From the NCBI GenBank assembly GCA_020723935.1, contig DYHY01000010.1:2438-29863 (forward strand): 27,426 nt of DNA. The letters are read 5' to 3'. Under the pieces are notes generated by a model that saw nothing but the letters and a program-made list of their open reading frames with translations, was not told the origin of the DNA and ran no database searches. The translations under genes were made by a program, and so were the position numbers. This stretch comes from Candidatus Micrarchaeum sp. (GTDB lineage: Archaea > SpSt-1190 > DYHY01). Each line of letters begins with the position of its first letter. Within the stretch, counting starts at the first letter, position 1. Of the stretch, positions 7,337-15,551 are shown one piece after another.

Positions 7337-8778
7337 AGCATCCTGAAGAATTCTTCATCCCTCTTCCCCGCGAGGCCCTTCAGGAGCGCCTCGCGCCTTC
7401 GCAGCTCCTTCCCCAGACCCCTGCCGCCGAAGAGCGACGCGGAAATCCATTTCTCCGCCCTGCTCTTCCCCTTGAGGGAGCCCGACCATCTCCTCTTGGC
7501 GAAATCGTACGCGAAGAGCCTGCGCGGCGCGCCCTCGCCAGCCACCTCGGAGATCTCCGAGACCACGCGCACGGTCCTCGCGTTCCCGTCCTCGAACCTC
7601 CTGCACGAGACGAGCATCCCGAACGCCGCGCAATCCCGCCTGCTCACGCCCTGCGACACGAGCCGCCCGACCGCGAGGGCCGGGCTTTCCGAATGGTAGG
7701 TGAAATACGTCCCGAAGGACTGGCCCGACAGGCACGAGTCTCGGAGCGCCAGGGCTTCCGCGGGCGTGCGCACCTCCCCGACGACGACCCTGTCCGGGCG
7801 CAGCCGGAGGGTCTCCAGGATGCAGTCCGCCATCCCGAGGCCGAGGTGCTCGACCTCCACGAGCCTGACCTGGTGGCTGTGCGGTATTTTTATCTCGGGT
7901 ATTTCCTCGACCGAGACTATCCTCTGGTGCGGCGGGATGAAGCGCAGGAGGGCGTTCAAGAGCGTCGTCTTCCCCGCGCCCGTGTTCCCGACGACGCCGA
8001 GGTTCGTCCCGCCGCGCCCCATGACGAGCGAGAGGAATGCGGCCATCTCCCAGTTCAGCATTCCCCTGAGCGCGAGGTCCGCCGCGGTGAGGGGCTCCTC
8101 GGAGAACCGCCTTATGTCTATGCAGGGCCTCCTCGAAAGGGGCGGGACCGCGACGCTCACCCTGTCGCCGTTCGGGAGTATCCCGTGGGACGCGGGCTTC
8201 CCCTCGTCAACGCGCCTGTTCAGGGGGAAGAGCATCTGGTTGGCCTTCTCGACGAGGTATTGCCCCGAGAGGAACGAGAGGTTCGTCTCGCACATCCCAG
8301 CCTTCCTGTGGAAGACGTACACGGGCTCGCCGGGCCCGTTCGCCAATATCTCCTCGATCTCCGGGTCCTCCATGAGGAAATCCAGGGGCCCGAGGCCGTC
8401 GCCGCTAGCGGAAAAGCAGATCTCCTTGTAGAGCCGGGCCCTCTCGGGCCCTATCCTCCCCTTGGCGAGGGATGTGTACCTGTCGACGAGGGAGTCTATC
8501 ACGCCGCGGCGCTCCGCGCCCGTCTGCGTTATCTCCGGGCGCGCGCGGTACGTCTCCAGGATCTTCCCTATCCTGAACGCGTCCTCCTCGGAGAGGTCGT
8601 GGTTGACGCTCTTCCTCACGTAGATTGGGAGCTTCCCCCCGCCCTTCCCGGGAACGATGACGGCCGCGGCTTGCGCCCTTGAGGAGGAAGAAGAAGGCGA
8701 TGGCTCCAGGCGGTTGGCGTCGTTTCCTGCGAGGGGGATTCTCCTTACTGCGAAGCCTAGGCCGGGGGGATCAGCCAT
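7321..8778 (-). CDS. Type II/IV secretion system ATPase (TadA/VirB11/FlaI class), 485 aa
   Basis: The hexameric motor ATPase that powers pilus or secretion assembly at the cytoplasmic face of the membrane. Walker A GNTGAGKTT is at about 264-272, an acidic strand SVEEIPEI at 289-296 (Asp-box equivalent), Walker B DRVVVGEVR at 329-337 and a His-box-like SGQSFGTYFTYHSES at 351-365. The N-terminal domain contains GLGPLDFLMEDPEIEEILANGP, diagnostic for this family. The first 45 residues are low-complexity, Ser-rich and basic, likely disordered. It starts 21 bases after gatB, so it may be transcribed from the gat operon. The two platform proteins follow with overlaps. Family certain; whether it builds a pilus, adhesin or secretion system is not. 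Confidence 0.9.
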   Translation of the reverse strand: MADPPGLGFAVRRIPLAGNDANRLEPSPSSSSSRAQAAAVIVPGKGGGKLPIYVRKSVNHDLSEEDAFRIGKILETYRARPEITQTGAERRGVIDSLVDRYTSLAKGRIGPERARLYKEICFSASGDGLGPLDFLMEDPEIEEILANGPGEPVYVFHRKAGMCETNLSFLSGQYLVEKANQMLFPLNRRVDEGKPASHGILPNGDRVSVAVPPLSRRPCIDIRRFSEEPLTAADLALRGMLNWEMAAFLSLVMGRGGTNLGVVGNTGAGKTTLLNALLRFIPPHQRIVSVEEIPEIKIPHSHQVRLVEVEHLGLGMADCILETLRLRPDRVVVGEVRTPAEALALRDSCLSGQSFGTYFTYHSESPALAVGRLVSQGVSRRDCAAFGMLVSCRRFEDGNARTVRVVSEISEVAGEGAPRRLFAYDFAKRRWSGSLKGKSRAEKWISASLFGGRGLGKELRRREALLKGLAGKRDEEFFRMLWEAK

Positions 8779-8799
8779 CTTCTGTGGTCGGTTTTCTTT

Positions 8800-10197
8800 T
8801 CAGCGCTGCTTAGAGTTAAGTATCTTCTCCAGCACAGTTATAACTTTTTTGGGATCTGCCCTGTATCCGAGGGCTTTCATAACCTCTCCGACGATGCTGT
8901 GGATCGCGGCCTTCTTCCCTCTGCAGTAGTCCTCCGCGGCGCCCTTCTGCCCCTTCAGGGCCTCGTGGACCGCACGCTCTATCTCCGCGCCCTCCACCTG
9001 CCTGGTCTCGACGTCCGCCGGCCCCGTGCGTCCCGCCTCGAACCTTGCCTGTACCAGGCGCCGCGCGAGCTTCCCCGTCATCTTCCCGGATGCGACCGCC
9101 TCCGCGGCCTGCGAGAAGAACTCCGCTTCGTACTCCAGCTTCTCTGGGACTGCGAGCAGGCCCTTCTTTTTCAGGTAGTTGAAGACCCTGAGGGTGTCGT
9201 TGAGGAGGAACTCTGCGCAGGCCTCCGCCCGCTTCCCGTCGCGCGGCCTCACCGCCTCGAAGAGCGCGGCGAGGTCCTTGTGCTCGGAGAGGGCGCGCGC
9301 GTTCTTCGCGGAGATGGAGAACGCCCCCTGGAGCCTCTGCGCCTTGGCATCCGGCGATTCGGGAAGGTCGGCACAGATCCTGGCGACCTCGCGCGGGCTC
9401 AGCTCTATGGGCACTATGTCCGGGTCCGGGAAGTACCTGTAGTCGTCCGCGCTCTCCTTCTGGCGCGAGGATATCGTTATCTTCTGTAGCTCGTCGAAGT
9501 GGCACGTCTCCTGCAGTATTTCAAGGCCCCGCCTGCGCATGTTCTTCTGGCGGATGACCTCGTACTTTATCGCCCTGTAGACGTTGTGGAACGAGTTCAC
9601 GTTCTTCACCTCCACCTTCCTGCCCCCGTCCGTCGAGACGTTCACGTCTATCCTCGTGGAGCCCGCCTCCATGCGCGTCGCCCCCAGGTAGTCGAGGACG
9701 GTCGAGAGTTTCTTGAGGAACAAGCGCACCTCCTCGGGCGTCGAGAAATCCGGGTCCGTGACGATCTCGGCGAGGGGCGTGCCGCACCTGCTCAGGTCCA
9801 CCTTGTCCTTGCGTATGTCGTAGCGGCCGGGATCCTCCTCCAGGTGGACCTCCCTTATCCTCGCGCCGCAGAAGAGCCCGTCCGCCCCGACAGGGGTGGA
9901 AGTCCGCTGGTAGTTGTTGGGGAGGTCCGGATAGAAATAGTGCTTCCTGAGGAACGCCACGCGCCCGCCCTCCGGGACGGTGCAGCCGACCATGAGCGCG
10001 ATCCTCACCGCCTGCTCCATCGCGCGCGCGTTCGTCCCGGCCGGCTTGGCGCCGGGCTGGGCCGTGCACACGGGACAGATGGAGGTGTTCGGGCTCTGCG
10101 TGGGGCCCGCGGGGCAGAAGCAGAAGAGCTTGGACGCCGTGAGGAGCTGCGCGTGGATCTCCAGGCCTATCATCATCCTCCCTTCCCCGGCTTTCAT
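8800..10197 (-). CDS. gatB: Asp-tRNA(Asn)/Glu-tRNA(Gln) amidotransferase subunit B
   Basis: GatB is the kinase/tRNA-binding subunit of GatCAB. It phosphorylates Asp on mischarged tRNA(Asn) (or Glu on tRNA(Gln)) and receives ammonia from GatA. The opening GLEIHAQLLTASKLFC is diagnostic. Four cysteines at 26, 28, 41 and 44 (CFC...CPVC) form the expected zinc site. KVDLSRCGTPLAEIVTDPDF and ARMEAGSTRIDVNVS-type segments match the family core, and the C-terminal helical tail (YqeY-like) runs to the end. Length 465 is normal. ATG at 10197 overlaps the gatA stop (ATGA); MMIGLEIH eight residues in is an alternative start. Because GatDE, which handles Gln-tRNA in archaea, is also encoded here, this enzyme probably makes Asn-tRNA. 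Confidence 0.95.
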   Translation of the reverse strand: MKAGEGRMMIGLEIHAQLLTASKLFCFCPAGPTQSPNTSICPVCTAQPGAKPAGTNARAMEQAVRIALMVGCTVPEGGRVAFLRKHYFYPDLPNNYQRTSTPVGADGLFCGARIREVHLEEDPGRYDIRKDKVDLSRCGTPLAEIVTDPDFSTPEEVRLFLKKLSTVLDYLGATRMEAGSTRIDVNVSTDGGRKVEVKNVNSFHNVYRAIKYEVIRQKNMRRRGLEILQETCHFDELQKITISSRQKESADDYRYFPDPDIVPIELSPREVARICADLPESPDAKAQRLQGAFSISAKNARALSEHKDLAALFEAVRPRDGKRAEACAEFLLNDTLRVFNYLKKKGLLAVPEKLEYEAEFFSQAAEAVASGKMTGKLARRLVQARFEAGRTGPADVETRQVEGAEIERAVHEALKGQKGAAEDYCRGKKAAIHSIVGEVMKALGYRADPKKVITVLEKILNSKQR

Positions 10198-11585
10198 GGC
10201 GCGGAAAGGAGCCTCCCGTCGAGCTTGAGATTGGCCTGCGCGCGGCTCCCGACCTTCCCGTACGCGAGCTTCATGAGGCCGAGGACGGCGTCATCGTGGC
10301 CCCGGGGACCGTGCACCTGGAGGCCCACTGGAAGCCCGCGTATGTCGCCGGCGGGCACGGATCCGGCGGGTATCCCGCAGAGGTTCGCCTGCACCGTGAG
10401 GACGTCGGCGAGGTAGTTTTGCAGGGGGTCCGTTATCTCCTTCCCGTGGATCCACGGGACGAAGGGCATCGTCGGCCCGACCAGGAAGTCGGCGCCCTTG
10501 GCGAACACCGCGTCGACCTCGCGGGCGAGGATCCCGCGCACCCTCGCTGCCGCGGCAACCCACCTGCTGCTGTGCTCCTTGAGCGTGATGTAGGTGCCGA
10601 GGAGGACGCGCCGCTTCACCTCCGCGCCGAAGGCCGCGCGCCTCGTCTTGTAGATGTCGCCCTCGGAGATGCCGTACCTTATCCCGTCGTACTTCTGCAT
10701 CGCGGAGGAGAACTCCGCAAAGACCGTGAGGTAGTAGACAGGGACGCCGTATTTGGAGGAGGGGATTGAGACGTCTTTGGTCTCCATGCCCAGCCCGTCG
10801 ATCGCCTTCCTCACTATCTCCTCGACTTCCTTGTCAACGCCCTGGAAGAATTCCTCGGGGACCCCGAGGACGGGCCTGCTCCCGACGGAAGTCCTCCGCT
10901 CGTCCAGCGAGCTCTGGTCCCGGTCGTCCCTGCCGCGCATCGCCTCGAAGGCCGCTATCAGGTCGTCGGGCCCGCGGGCGATGGGACAGGGCGTGTCCAT
11001 GGACATCCCGAGATCCAGGAGGCCGTGGCGCGACGCCGCGCCCCAGGTGGGGCGGAAGCCGCACAGGCCGCAGAAGGCCGCCGGAGCGCGGATGCTCCCT
11101 GCGGTGTCGGTCCCTATGGCGAAGTCGACTATTCCCGCCGCGACCGCGACCGCGCTCCCCGAGGAGGATCCGCCCGGAACCCGCTCCAGGCAGTAGGGGT
11201 TCCTGACCGGGCCGAAATGCCCGCTCGTGCCCCCGCCCCCCGCCGCGAACTCGTCCATGTTCGTCTTTCCGATGACGATGGCGCCCCTCTCCAGGAGCCG
11301 CTCGATCACGGTCGCCGTGTAGGGCGCGACATAGTTCTCCAGAGTCCTGGACGATGCCGTGCAGCGCAGGCCCTTGACGGCGATGTTGTCTTTGACCGCT
11401 ATGATCTTCCCGAAGAGCGCGCCATGCTCGCGCATGACCCCTTCCTGCCCCTCGAGTTCCTTCGCCCTCGCGAGCGCGCCGGCCCCATCTATCGTGATGA
11501 ACGCGTTGAGCTTCCCGTTGAGTTTCTCCGCCTTCGCGACGGCGCGCTCCACCATCTGGGAGATCGTCCCCGCCGCGGCACCCAT
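10194..11585 (-). CDS. gatA: Asp-tRNA(Asn)/Glu-tRNA(Gln) amidotransferase subunit A
   Basis: GatA is the glutaminase subunit and a member of the amidase-signature family; it hydrolyses glutamine to ammonia, which is channelled to GatB. The catalytic triad is visible as Lys65 (IIAVKDNIAVKG), the cis-serine in PGGSSSGSAVAVAAG (about 137-151) and the nucleophile Ser164 in GTDTAGSIRAPA. The family segment CGFRPTWGAASRHGL follows. Length 463 is typical. It begins one base after the end of gatC and its stop overlaps the start of gatB by four bases, so the three subunits are coupled for stoichiometric production. Active-site residues are all present; no oddity seen. Confidence 0.95.
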   Translation of the reverse strand: MGAAAGTISQMVERAVAKAEKLNGKLNAFITIDGAGALARAKELEGQEGVMREHGALFGKIIAVKDNIAVKGLRCTASSRTLENYVAPYTATVIERLLERGAIVIGKTNMDEFAAGGGGTSGHFGPVRNPYCLERVPGGSSSGSAVAVAAGIVDFAIGTDTAGSIRAPAAFCGLCGFRPTWGAASRHGLLDLGMSMDTPCPIARGPDDLIAAFEAMRGRDDRDQSSLDERRTSVGSRPVLGVPEEFFQGVDKEVEEIVRKAIDGLGMETKDVSIPSSKYGVPVYYLTVFAEFSSAMQKYDGIRYGISEGDIYKTRRAAFGAEVKRRVLLGTYITLKEHSSRWVAAAARVRGILAREVDAVFAKGADFLVGPTMPFVPWIHGKEITDPLQNYLADVLTVQANLCGIPAGSVPAGDIRGLPVGLQVHGPRGHDDAVLGLMKLAYGKVGSRAQANLKLDGRLLSAP

Positions 11586-11586
11586 C

Positions 11587-11937
11587 TCAAATCTCCGCTC
11601 CCGGCTTCTTGCCTGCGGCAGGGATCTTCAGGAAGCCTTCCTTGTCCGTCCTTCCGGCGAGGAGGCCCTCGGGGAAGCCCTCCGTGCGCCCGTCCGCGCG
11701 AAGGTCCCCCATCGGCACGGGCGCGATTTCCCTCTCCGCGGCCTCCTTGGAAGCTAGCTCCTCTATCTGGGCGAAGTTGGATAGGATCTCGCGCGCGTCC
11801 CGCTCCAGGGCCGCCGCTTCCTCCGGCGTCAGCTCAATGCGGCAGATCCTCGCTATCTTCCCGACTCCTATGCCTCCCACGACGATGCCGCCGTCCGCGT
11901 CCTCCGACGCCCCGTTTTCCCTGGTTTTTTCCTTCAT
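11587..11937 (-). CDS. gatC: Asp-tRNA(Asn)/Glu-tRNA(Gln) amidotransferase subunit C
   Basis: GatC is the small helical clamp that wraps and stabilises GatA-GatB. Recognisable pieces are KIARICRIELTPEEAAALERDAREIL (helices 1-2), the linker MGDLRADG matching the family's L-R-x-D turn, and the C-terminal extended part ending FLKIPAAGKKPGAEI. At 116 residues it is somewhat longer than usual (about 95-100) owing to a 25-residue acidic, Gly-rich N-terminus. A GGAAGG ribosome-binding site precedes the ATG. It is separated by 104 bases from the small upstream ORF; no convincing TATA box is seen in that gap, so read-through from gatE is likely. Confidence 0.9.
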   Translation of the reverse strand: MKEKTRENGASEDADGGIVVGGIGVGKIARICRIELTPEEAAALERDAREILSNFAQIEELASKEAAEREIAPVPMGDLRADGRTEGFPEGLLAGRTDKEGFLKIPAAGKKPGAEI

Positions 11938-12041
11938 CGCCTTCCGCCGGTTCCCGTCCCGCCGCCGTTTGCGTATTTGCCCGTTTCGTATGGCTAAGCG
12001 GTTGAAAACATCGGAACCCCTCGCGCCTCCCTTCCGGCCCT

Positions 12042-12230
12042 TTAGCGCTTGGAGGGATGCTTGGAGTTCCCGCTATTATTATTGCGGCCGCCGCTCGCCC
12101 CTCTCTTCTTCTTTGCCGCCGCCGCCGATCCGACACGCCTCTTCTTCTTGGGAGGCTCCATCCAGGGCATCGTTGCTCCGGCCCCGCATCCGCAGCCGGA
12201 TCTGCATCCGCAAGAGGAGTCCCTGTGCAT
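12042..12230 (-). CDS. Tiny Cys-rich, Lys/Arg-rich ORF between gatE and gatC, 62 aa
   Basis: This ORF starts at an ATG that shares one base with the gatE stop (TGATG), a typical coupled arrangement. The product has a cysteine cluster near the N-terminus (CGCRSGCGCG, pattern CxCx3CxC), a patch PPKKKRRV, a second basic patch AKKKR and an Asn/Ser/Lys-rich, low-complexity tail ending SKHPSKR. It could bind RNA or a metal through the cysteines, but no family is recognised. Low complexity and GC-biased Gly/Ala codons mean chance is possible. The coupling to gatE and the gap it fills between gatE and gatC argue for a real gene. Confidence 0.42.
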   Translation of the reverse strand: MHRDSSCGCRSGCGCGAGATMPWMEPPKKKRRVGSAAAAKKKRGASGGRNNNSGNSKHPSKR

Positions 12231-14032
12231 CAGGCTGAGCCGTCCTCCCCGTGTTTTAAAAGGTTGCGCTCGAGGGCCGCCTTGAGGCGCGCCCCGTCGA
12301 CCTTCCCCCGCAGCGTCCTCATGAGCTCGCCCATGAGGCCGGGAAGCGCCCGCTCCCGGCCGGTTTTCGCGATGAAATCCCACTTTTCATCTATGAGCTT
12401 ATTTACGGCATCCTCGACGGCGGCGTCGGACACGACCTCCGCGCTGAAGCTCTCGCCCTTCGCGAGGCTTTCGATCGCCTGGGGGACGGAATCCCTCAGG
12501 ACGAAGCCCTTGGAAATCTGCGCGAACAGGGCGCCGAACGCCAGGTCTGCTATCCTGTCGACGTCGGTCCCCTTGCGCCTGAGGCTGGTCAGGGTCTCCA
12601 GGACTGTCGCCGCCGCAAGGGTCGGCTGCACCCCCGCCGAGACGGCCATTGTGAAGAGCGGATAATCCTCGGAAAGGAGCAGGCCCTTTGCCAGGTTGTC
12701 GGAAAGGCCCAGCTTCTTGAGCGCGGCCATCCTCTCCTCAGGCGTTTCCGCGGTTTTCGCCTTCGTCACGAACTGCGCCGTCCGGACGGGGGGGACGTCC
12801 GTCTCCGGATAGAACCGGGCGCTCCCGGCGATGGGCCGAAGGAAGCTGGTGGATCCGTCTGGGTTCGCCTTCCTCGTCTCCTTTGGGACGCCCTCTGCAA
12901 GGGCGGAGATCCGCCATTCGACGACCTCGAGGGCCGACGGCTCGTCGGCGACGATGCAGACGAGGTCCTTCTCGCCCGCGCCGAGGGCCTTCCTCAGTGC
13001 GGCGACCTCCCTGTCGGTCACTCCGTACGCGGGGAGCTCGTCGGTGTGGAAGAACCCCTTGGCCCGGGTCTTGACCCTGACGTATTCCGCCACCTCCTTC
13101 CCGAAATGCTTGCCCTCGTGGAGCGTCTCGCGCATAAGGCCCGCGAGGCCGGGGAAGGACGTCGCGAGGACCCTCTTCCCCCCGAGGACCTTGGATTGCG
13201 TGGATTCGAAGACTGCGGTCACGTCGGCGAGGCGCCTGCCCGTCTTCGCGCCCCCGTGCTTCCTCCCGAGGGATATGAGCGCGCCCTGCCTCGCCACCTC
13301 GTTAGCGACGAAGAGGGGTATCAAGTCCAGCCACTGCACGCCCTTGATCTCGATGCGCCCGCCCTCCTCGGTCGACACGTTGAGGTCCTGCCTTATCGAG
13401 CCTATGCCACGCACGACGCGCCCGGTCAGGCGCAGGATCGCGCCTATCCTTTCGGCGACCTGCCTAGCTTCCTCGGGCGTCGCGATGTCGGGCGCGGTCG
13501 CTATCTCGACCAGGGGTATCCCGAGCCTGTCGACGCGAAAGACGCTCCTCCCGCCCTCCGCCGAGATTATCCTTCCGGAATCCTCCTCGATCGAGATTGT
13601 CTGTATCCCGACGCGCTTCTTCCCCACGTCCAGCCAGCCGTCGGTCGCAAGGAGCCCTGTCCTCTGGAAGCCGCCGGGGCAGGAGCCGTCGATTATCGCC
13701 TTCCTCATCGTGTGCAGCTCCGGGACTATTGCGCAGTTGAGGCTCTTTGCTATCGCGCACGCTATCTCGAGGGCGTCCCGGTCCATCGCGAGCGGCGGCT
13801 CCTCGTCTATTTCTACAAGGCAGGTCGTGTCCCGGTACGCCTCGTAGGCGAAGGTCTTCCCCTTGGCGGCCTCCGCTTCCGAGACGAGGTCGCGCGCGCC
13901 GGTCTCGCTCGCGACGGGGCGAAGCTTGCGGGAGACCGTGAAATGCGGCGCGTCCTCCCTGAGGACGGACGGGCACCTGCAGAAGAGCTTGCCTGCCTTG
14001 AGCTGCTGGTGTATTTCGAGGCCCGCTTTCAT
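12230..14032 (-). CDS. gatE: Glu-tRNA(Gln) amidotransferase subunit E
   Basis: GatE is the archaeal GatB-like subunit that activates Glu on mischarged tRNA(Gln) in the GatDE complex. It opens KAGLEIHQQLKAGKLFCRCPS, the GatE counterpart of the GatB signature; PHFTVSRKLRPVASE and DGSCPGGFQRTGLLATDG match GatE. IGSIRQDLNVSTEEGGRIEIKGVQ is the core tRNA-kinase segment. An AspRS-like insertion (about 290-410, TRAKGFFHTDELPAYGVTDRE) separates GatE from GatB, followed by the helical tail domain. The ATG at 14032 gives 600 residues, close to the usual 620-630. The frame is open far upstream but only as the antisense of gatD, and a TATA box 26 bases ahead supports this start. Confidence 0.94.
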   Translation of the reverse strand: MKAGLEIHQQLKAGKLFCRCPSVLREDAPHFTVSRKLRPVASETGARDLVSEAEAAKGKTFAYEAYRDTTCLVEIDEEPPLAMDRDALEIACAIAKSLNCAIVPELHTMRKAIIDGSCPGGFQRTGLLATDGWLDVGKKRVGIQTISIEEDSGRIISAEGGRSVFRVDRLGIPLVEIATAPDIATPEEARQVAERIGAILRLTGRVVRGIGSIRQDLNVSTEEGGRIEIKGVQWLDLIPLFVANEVARQGALISLGRKHGGAKTGRRLADVTAVFESTQSKVLGGKRVLATSFPGLAGLMRETLHEGKHFGKEVAEYVRVKTRAKGFFHTDELPAYGVTDREVAALRKALGAGEKDLVCIVADEPSALEVVEWRISALAEGVPKETRKANPDGSTSFLRPIAGSARFYPETDVPPVRTAQFVTKAKTAETPEERMAALKKLGLSDNLAKGLLLSEDYPLFTMAVSAGVQPTLAAATVLETLTSLRRKGTDVDRIADLAFGALFAQISKGFVLRDSVPQAIESLAKGESFSAEVVSDAAVEDAVNKLIDEKWDFIAKTGRERALPGLMGELMRTLRGKVDGARLKAALERNLLKHGEDGSA

Positions 14033-14053
14033 CGGGAAGCCCCCCGGCCCGTT

Positions 14054-14064
14054 ATTTATATAAT
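14054..14064. promoter_or_regulatory. Shared bidirectional TATA element between gatE and gatD
   Basis: The stretch ATTTATATAAT reads as a TATA box on both strands: about 26-28 bases before the gatE ATG at 14032 and about 30 bases before the gatD ATG at 14090. The whole intergenic gap is 57 bases, so the two partner genes probably use one element, or overlapping elements, to make leaderless mRNAs. Confidence 0.6.
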
Positions 14065-14089
14065 GTTGGCGGGGGGACGCGCCCCTCAG

Positions 14090-15478
14090 ATGGCCCAGCG
14101 CAAGAACGGCGGTGCCGGCGACGAGACATCCTATCCGGCCGAGGTCGATTCCCGGCTCTTCTCGGCCGAGGGGATAAGAGAGGGCAACCTCGTGAGGCTC
14201 GCCCTCTCGGACGGCTCGGAGCGCGAGGGGATCCTGATGCCGAGGATCGCCGCGGGCGAGCAGGACATGATAATCCTCAAGCTTGCCACTGGCTACAACC
14301 TGACCGTCGCGGCCGGTGCCGTCTCGTCGGCGAAGAAGGCCTGCGAGGGCGTGGAAATAGGGAAGGTCATCCCCGTCTCGATTCCCCGGCCGGCCGGCGG
14401 CCTTCCGAAGATAGGCCTCGTAGCGACCGGCGGGACGATAGGGACGCACGTCGACTATTTCACGGGCGGCGTCTACATGTGCCGCACCCCCGAGGAGGTC
14501 CTCGCCACCGTCCCGGAAATCTCCAGGGTCGCCGACATCTCCGAGGTCTCCTCGCCCTTCACAATAGCCTCCGAGGACATGAATTTCGGGAACTATTCGG
14601 TCCTGGCGAAGGAGGTGGGGAGGCTCCTCAACTCCCCCGGAGTCCAGGGCGTCATAGCGACGCACGGGACAGACACTCTCCATTTCACCTCCGCCGCCCT
14701 CTCGTTCGCGCTCCAGGGCCTGACGAAGCCCGTCTGCCTCGTCGGTGCGCAGAGATCCCCCGACCGCGGGAGCTTCGACGGCTCGATGAACCTCCTGTGC
14801 GCCGCCAATTTCATCGCCAAGCGCGCGTCGGCGGGGGTGTTCCTTGTGATGCACGCGACGACGAGCGACGACTACTGCCTGGCCCACTGGGGGGCGAAGG
14901 TGAGGAAGATGCACACCTCCCGCCGCGACGCCTTCCGGTCCGTGAACAGGCGGCCCTTCGCGAGAATCTCCTATCCGGACGGGGAGGTATCGCCCGCATC
15001 CGAGGACAGGGGGGTGCAGGTGGACCTCTCGGGGAAGGTCTCCGTCAGGGCGGACTTCGACCCGAAGGTGGCCATGGTCAAGGCAGTCCCCAACGCCGAT
15101 CCCCAGATAATCGACTTCTACGTCTCCAAGGGGTACAAGGGCCTGGTCCTGGAGGGGACGGGCCTTGGCCACGTCCCGTCCAGCGGCGACCTCTCATGGA
15201 TCCCCGCCGTTAAGAGGGCGGTTGACGCGGGCCTCGTCGTCGTCTCCACGAGCCAGACCCTCTGGGGCGCGACGCACCCCTACGTCTACAGGAACCTGCG
15301 GCTCCTCGGAGAGGCGGGCGCGGTCTTCGGGAAGGACATGCTCCCCGAGGTCGCGTACGTGAAGCTCGCCTGGCTCTTCGGCTGCGGCCACGGGGCCGAC
15401 AGGGCGCGCGAGCTGGTCCAGAAGAACCTGGCGGGCGAGATCAACGAGAAGCTTTCGGCCGACGACTTCCTGGTCTGA
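14090..15478 (+). CDS. gatD: Glu-tRNA(Gln) amidotransferase subunit D
   Basis: GatD is the L-asparaginase-like glutaminase subunit of archaeal GatDE, feeding ammonia to GatE. An N-terminal GatD-specific beta-barrel-like domain (about 1-100, with EGNLVRLALSDGSEREGILM and DMIILKLATGYN) precedes the asparaginase domain. Catalytic residues are Thr116 in VATGGTIGT, Thr194-Asp195 in THGTDTLHFT and Lys273 in VRKMHTSRRDAF. Length is 462. An upstream in-frame ATG at 14063 would fall inside the TATA box, so the ATG at 14090 is chosen. It is transcribed divergently from gatE, an arrangement that ties expression of the two subunits together. Confidence 0.95.
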   Translation: MAQRKNGGAGDETSYPAEVDSRLFSAEGIREGNLVRLALSDGSEREGILMPRIAAGEQDMIILKLATGYNLTVAAGAVSSAKKACEGVEIGKVIPVSIPRPAGGLPKIGLVATGGTIGTHVDYFTGGVYMCRTPEEVLATVPEISRVADISEVSSPFTIASEDMNFGNYSVLAKEVGRLLNSPGVQGVIATHGTDTLHFTSAALSFALQGLTKPVCLVGAQRSPDRGSFDGSMNLLCAANFIAKRASAGVFLVMHATTSDDYCLAHWGAKVRKMHTSRRDAFRSVNRRPFARISYPDGEVSPASEDRGVQVDLSGKVSVRADFDPKVAMVKAVPNADPQIIDFYVSKGYKGLVLEGTGLGHVPSSGDLSWIPAVKRAVDAGLVVVSTSQTLWGATHPYVYRNLRLLGEAGAVFGKDMLPEVAYVKLAWLFGCGHGADRARELVQKNLAGEINEKLSADDFLV

Positions 15479-15508
15479 TTCTCCCGGGGCGCCGCGGGCA
15501 TGCGAAAC

Positions 15509-15516
15509 GCATAATT
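15509..15516 (+). promoter_or_regulatory. TATA-like element for the antiporter gene
   Basis: CATAATTA lies about 38 bases before the ATG at 15552, leaving room for a very short leader. Weak match. Confidence 0.3.
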
Positions 15517-15551
15517 AGTCGGAGCGGGCAGGCTTCCCTGGAAAATAGAAG

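Noticed and set aside
12130-12160. A functional nuclear-localisation signal (PPKKKRRV)
   Set aside because: The window is archaeal by several markers; a basic patch of this kind more likely reflects nucleic-acid binding or chance in a Lys/Arg-rich tail.
14033-15172. A much longer gatE, with about 380 extra N-terminal residues
   Set aside because: The added sequence is the antisense of gatD and has no GatE-like motifs; the TATA box and the GLEIH-type opening place the start at 14032.
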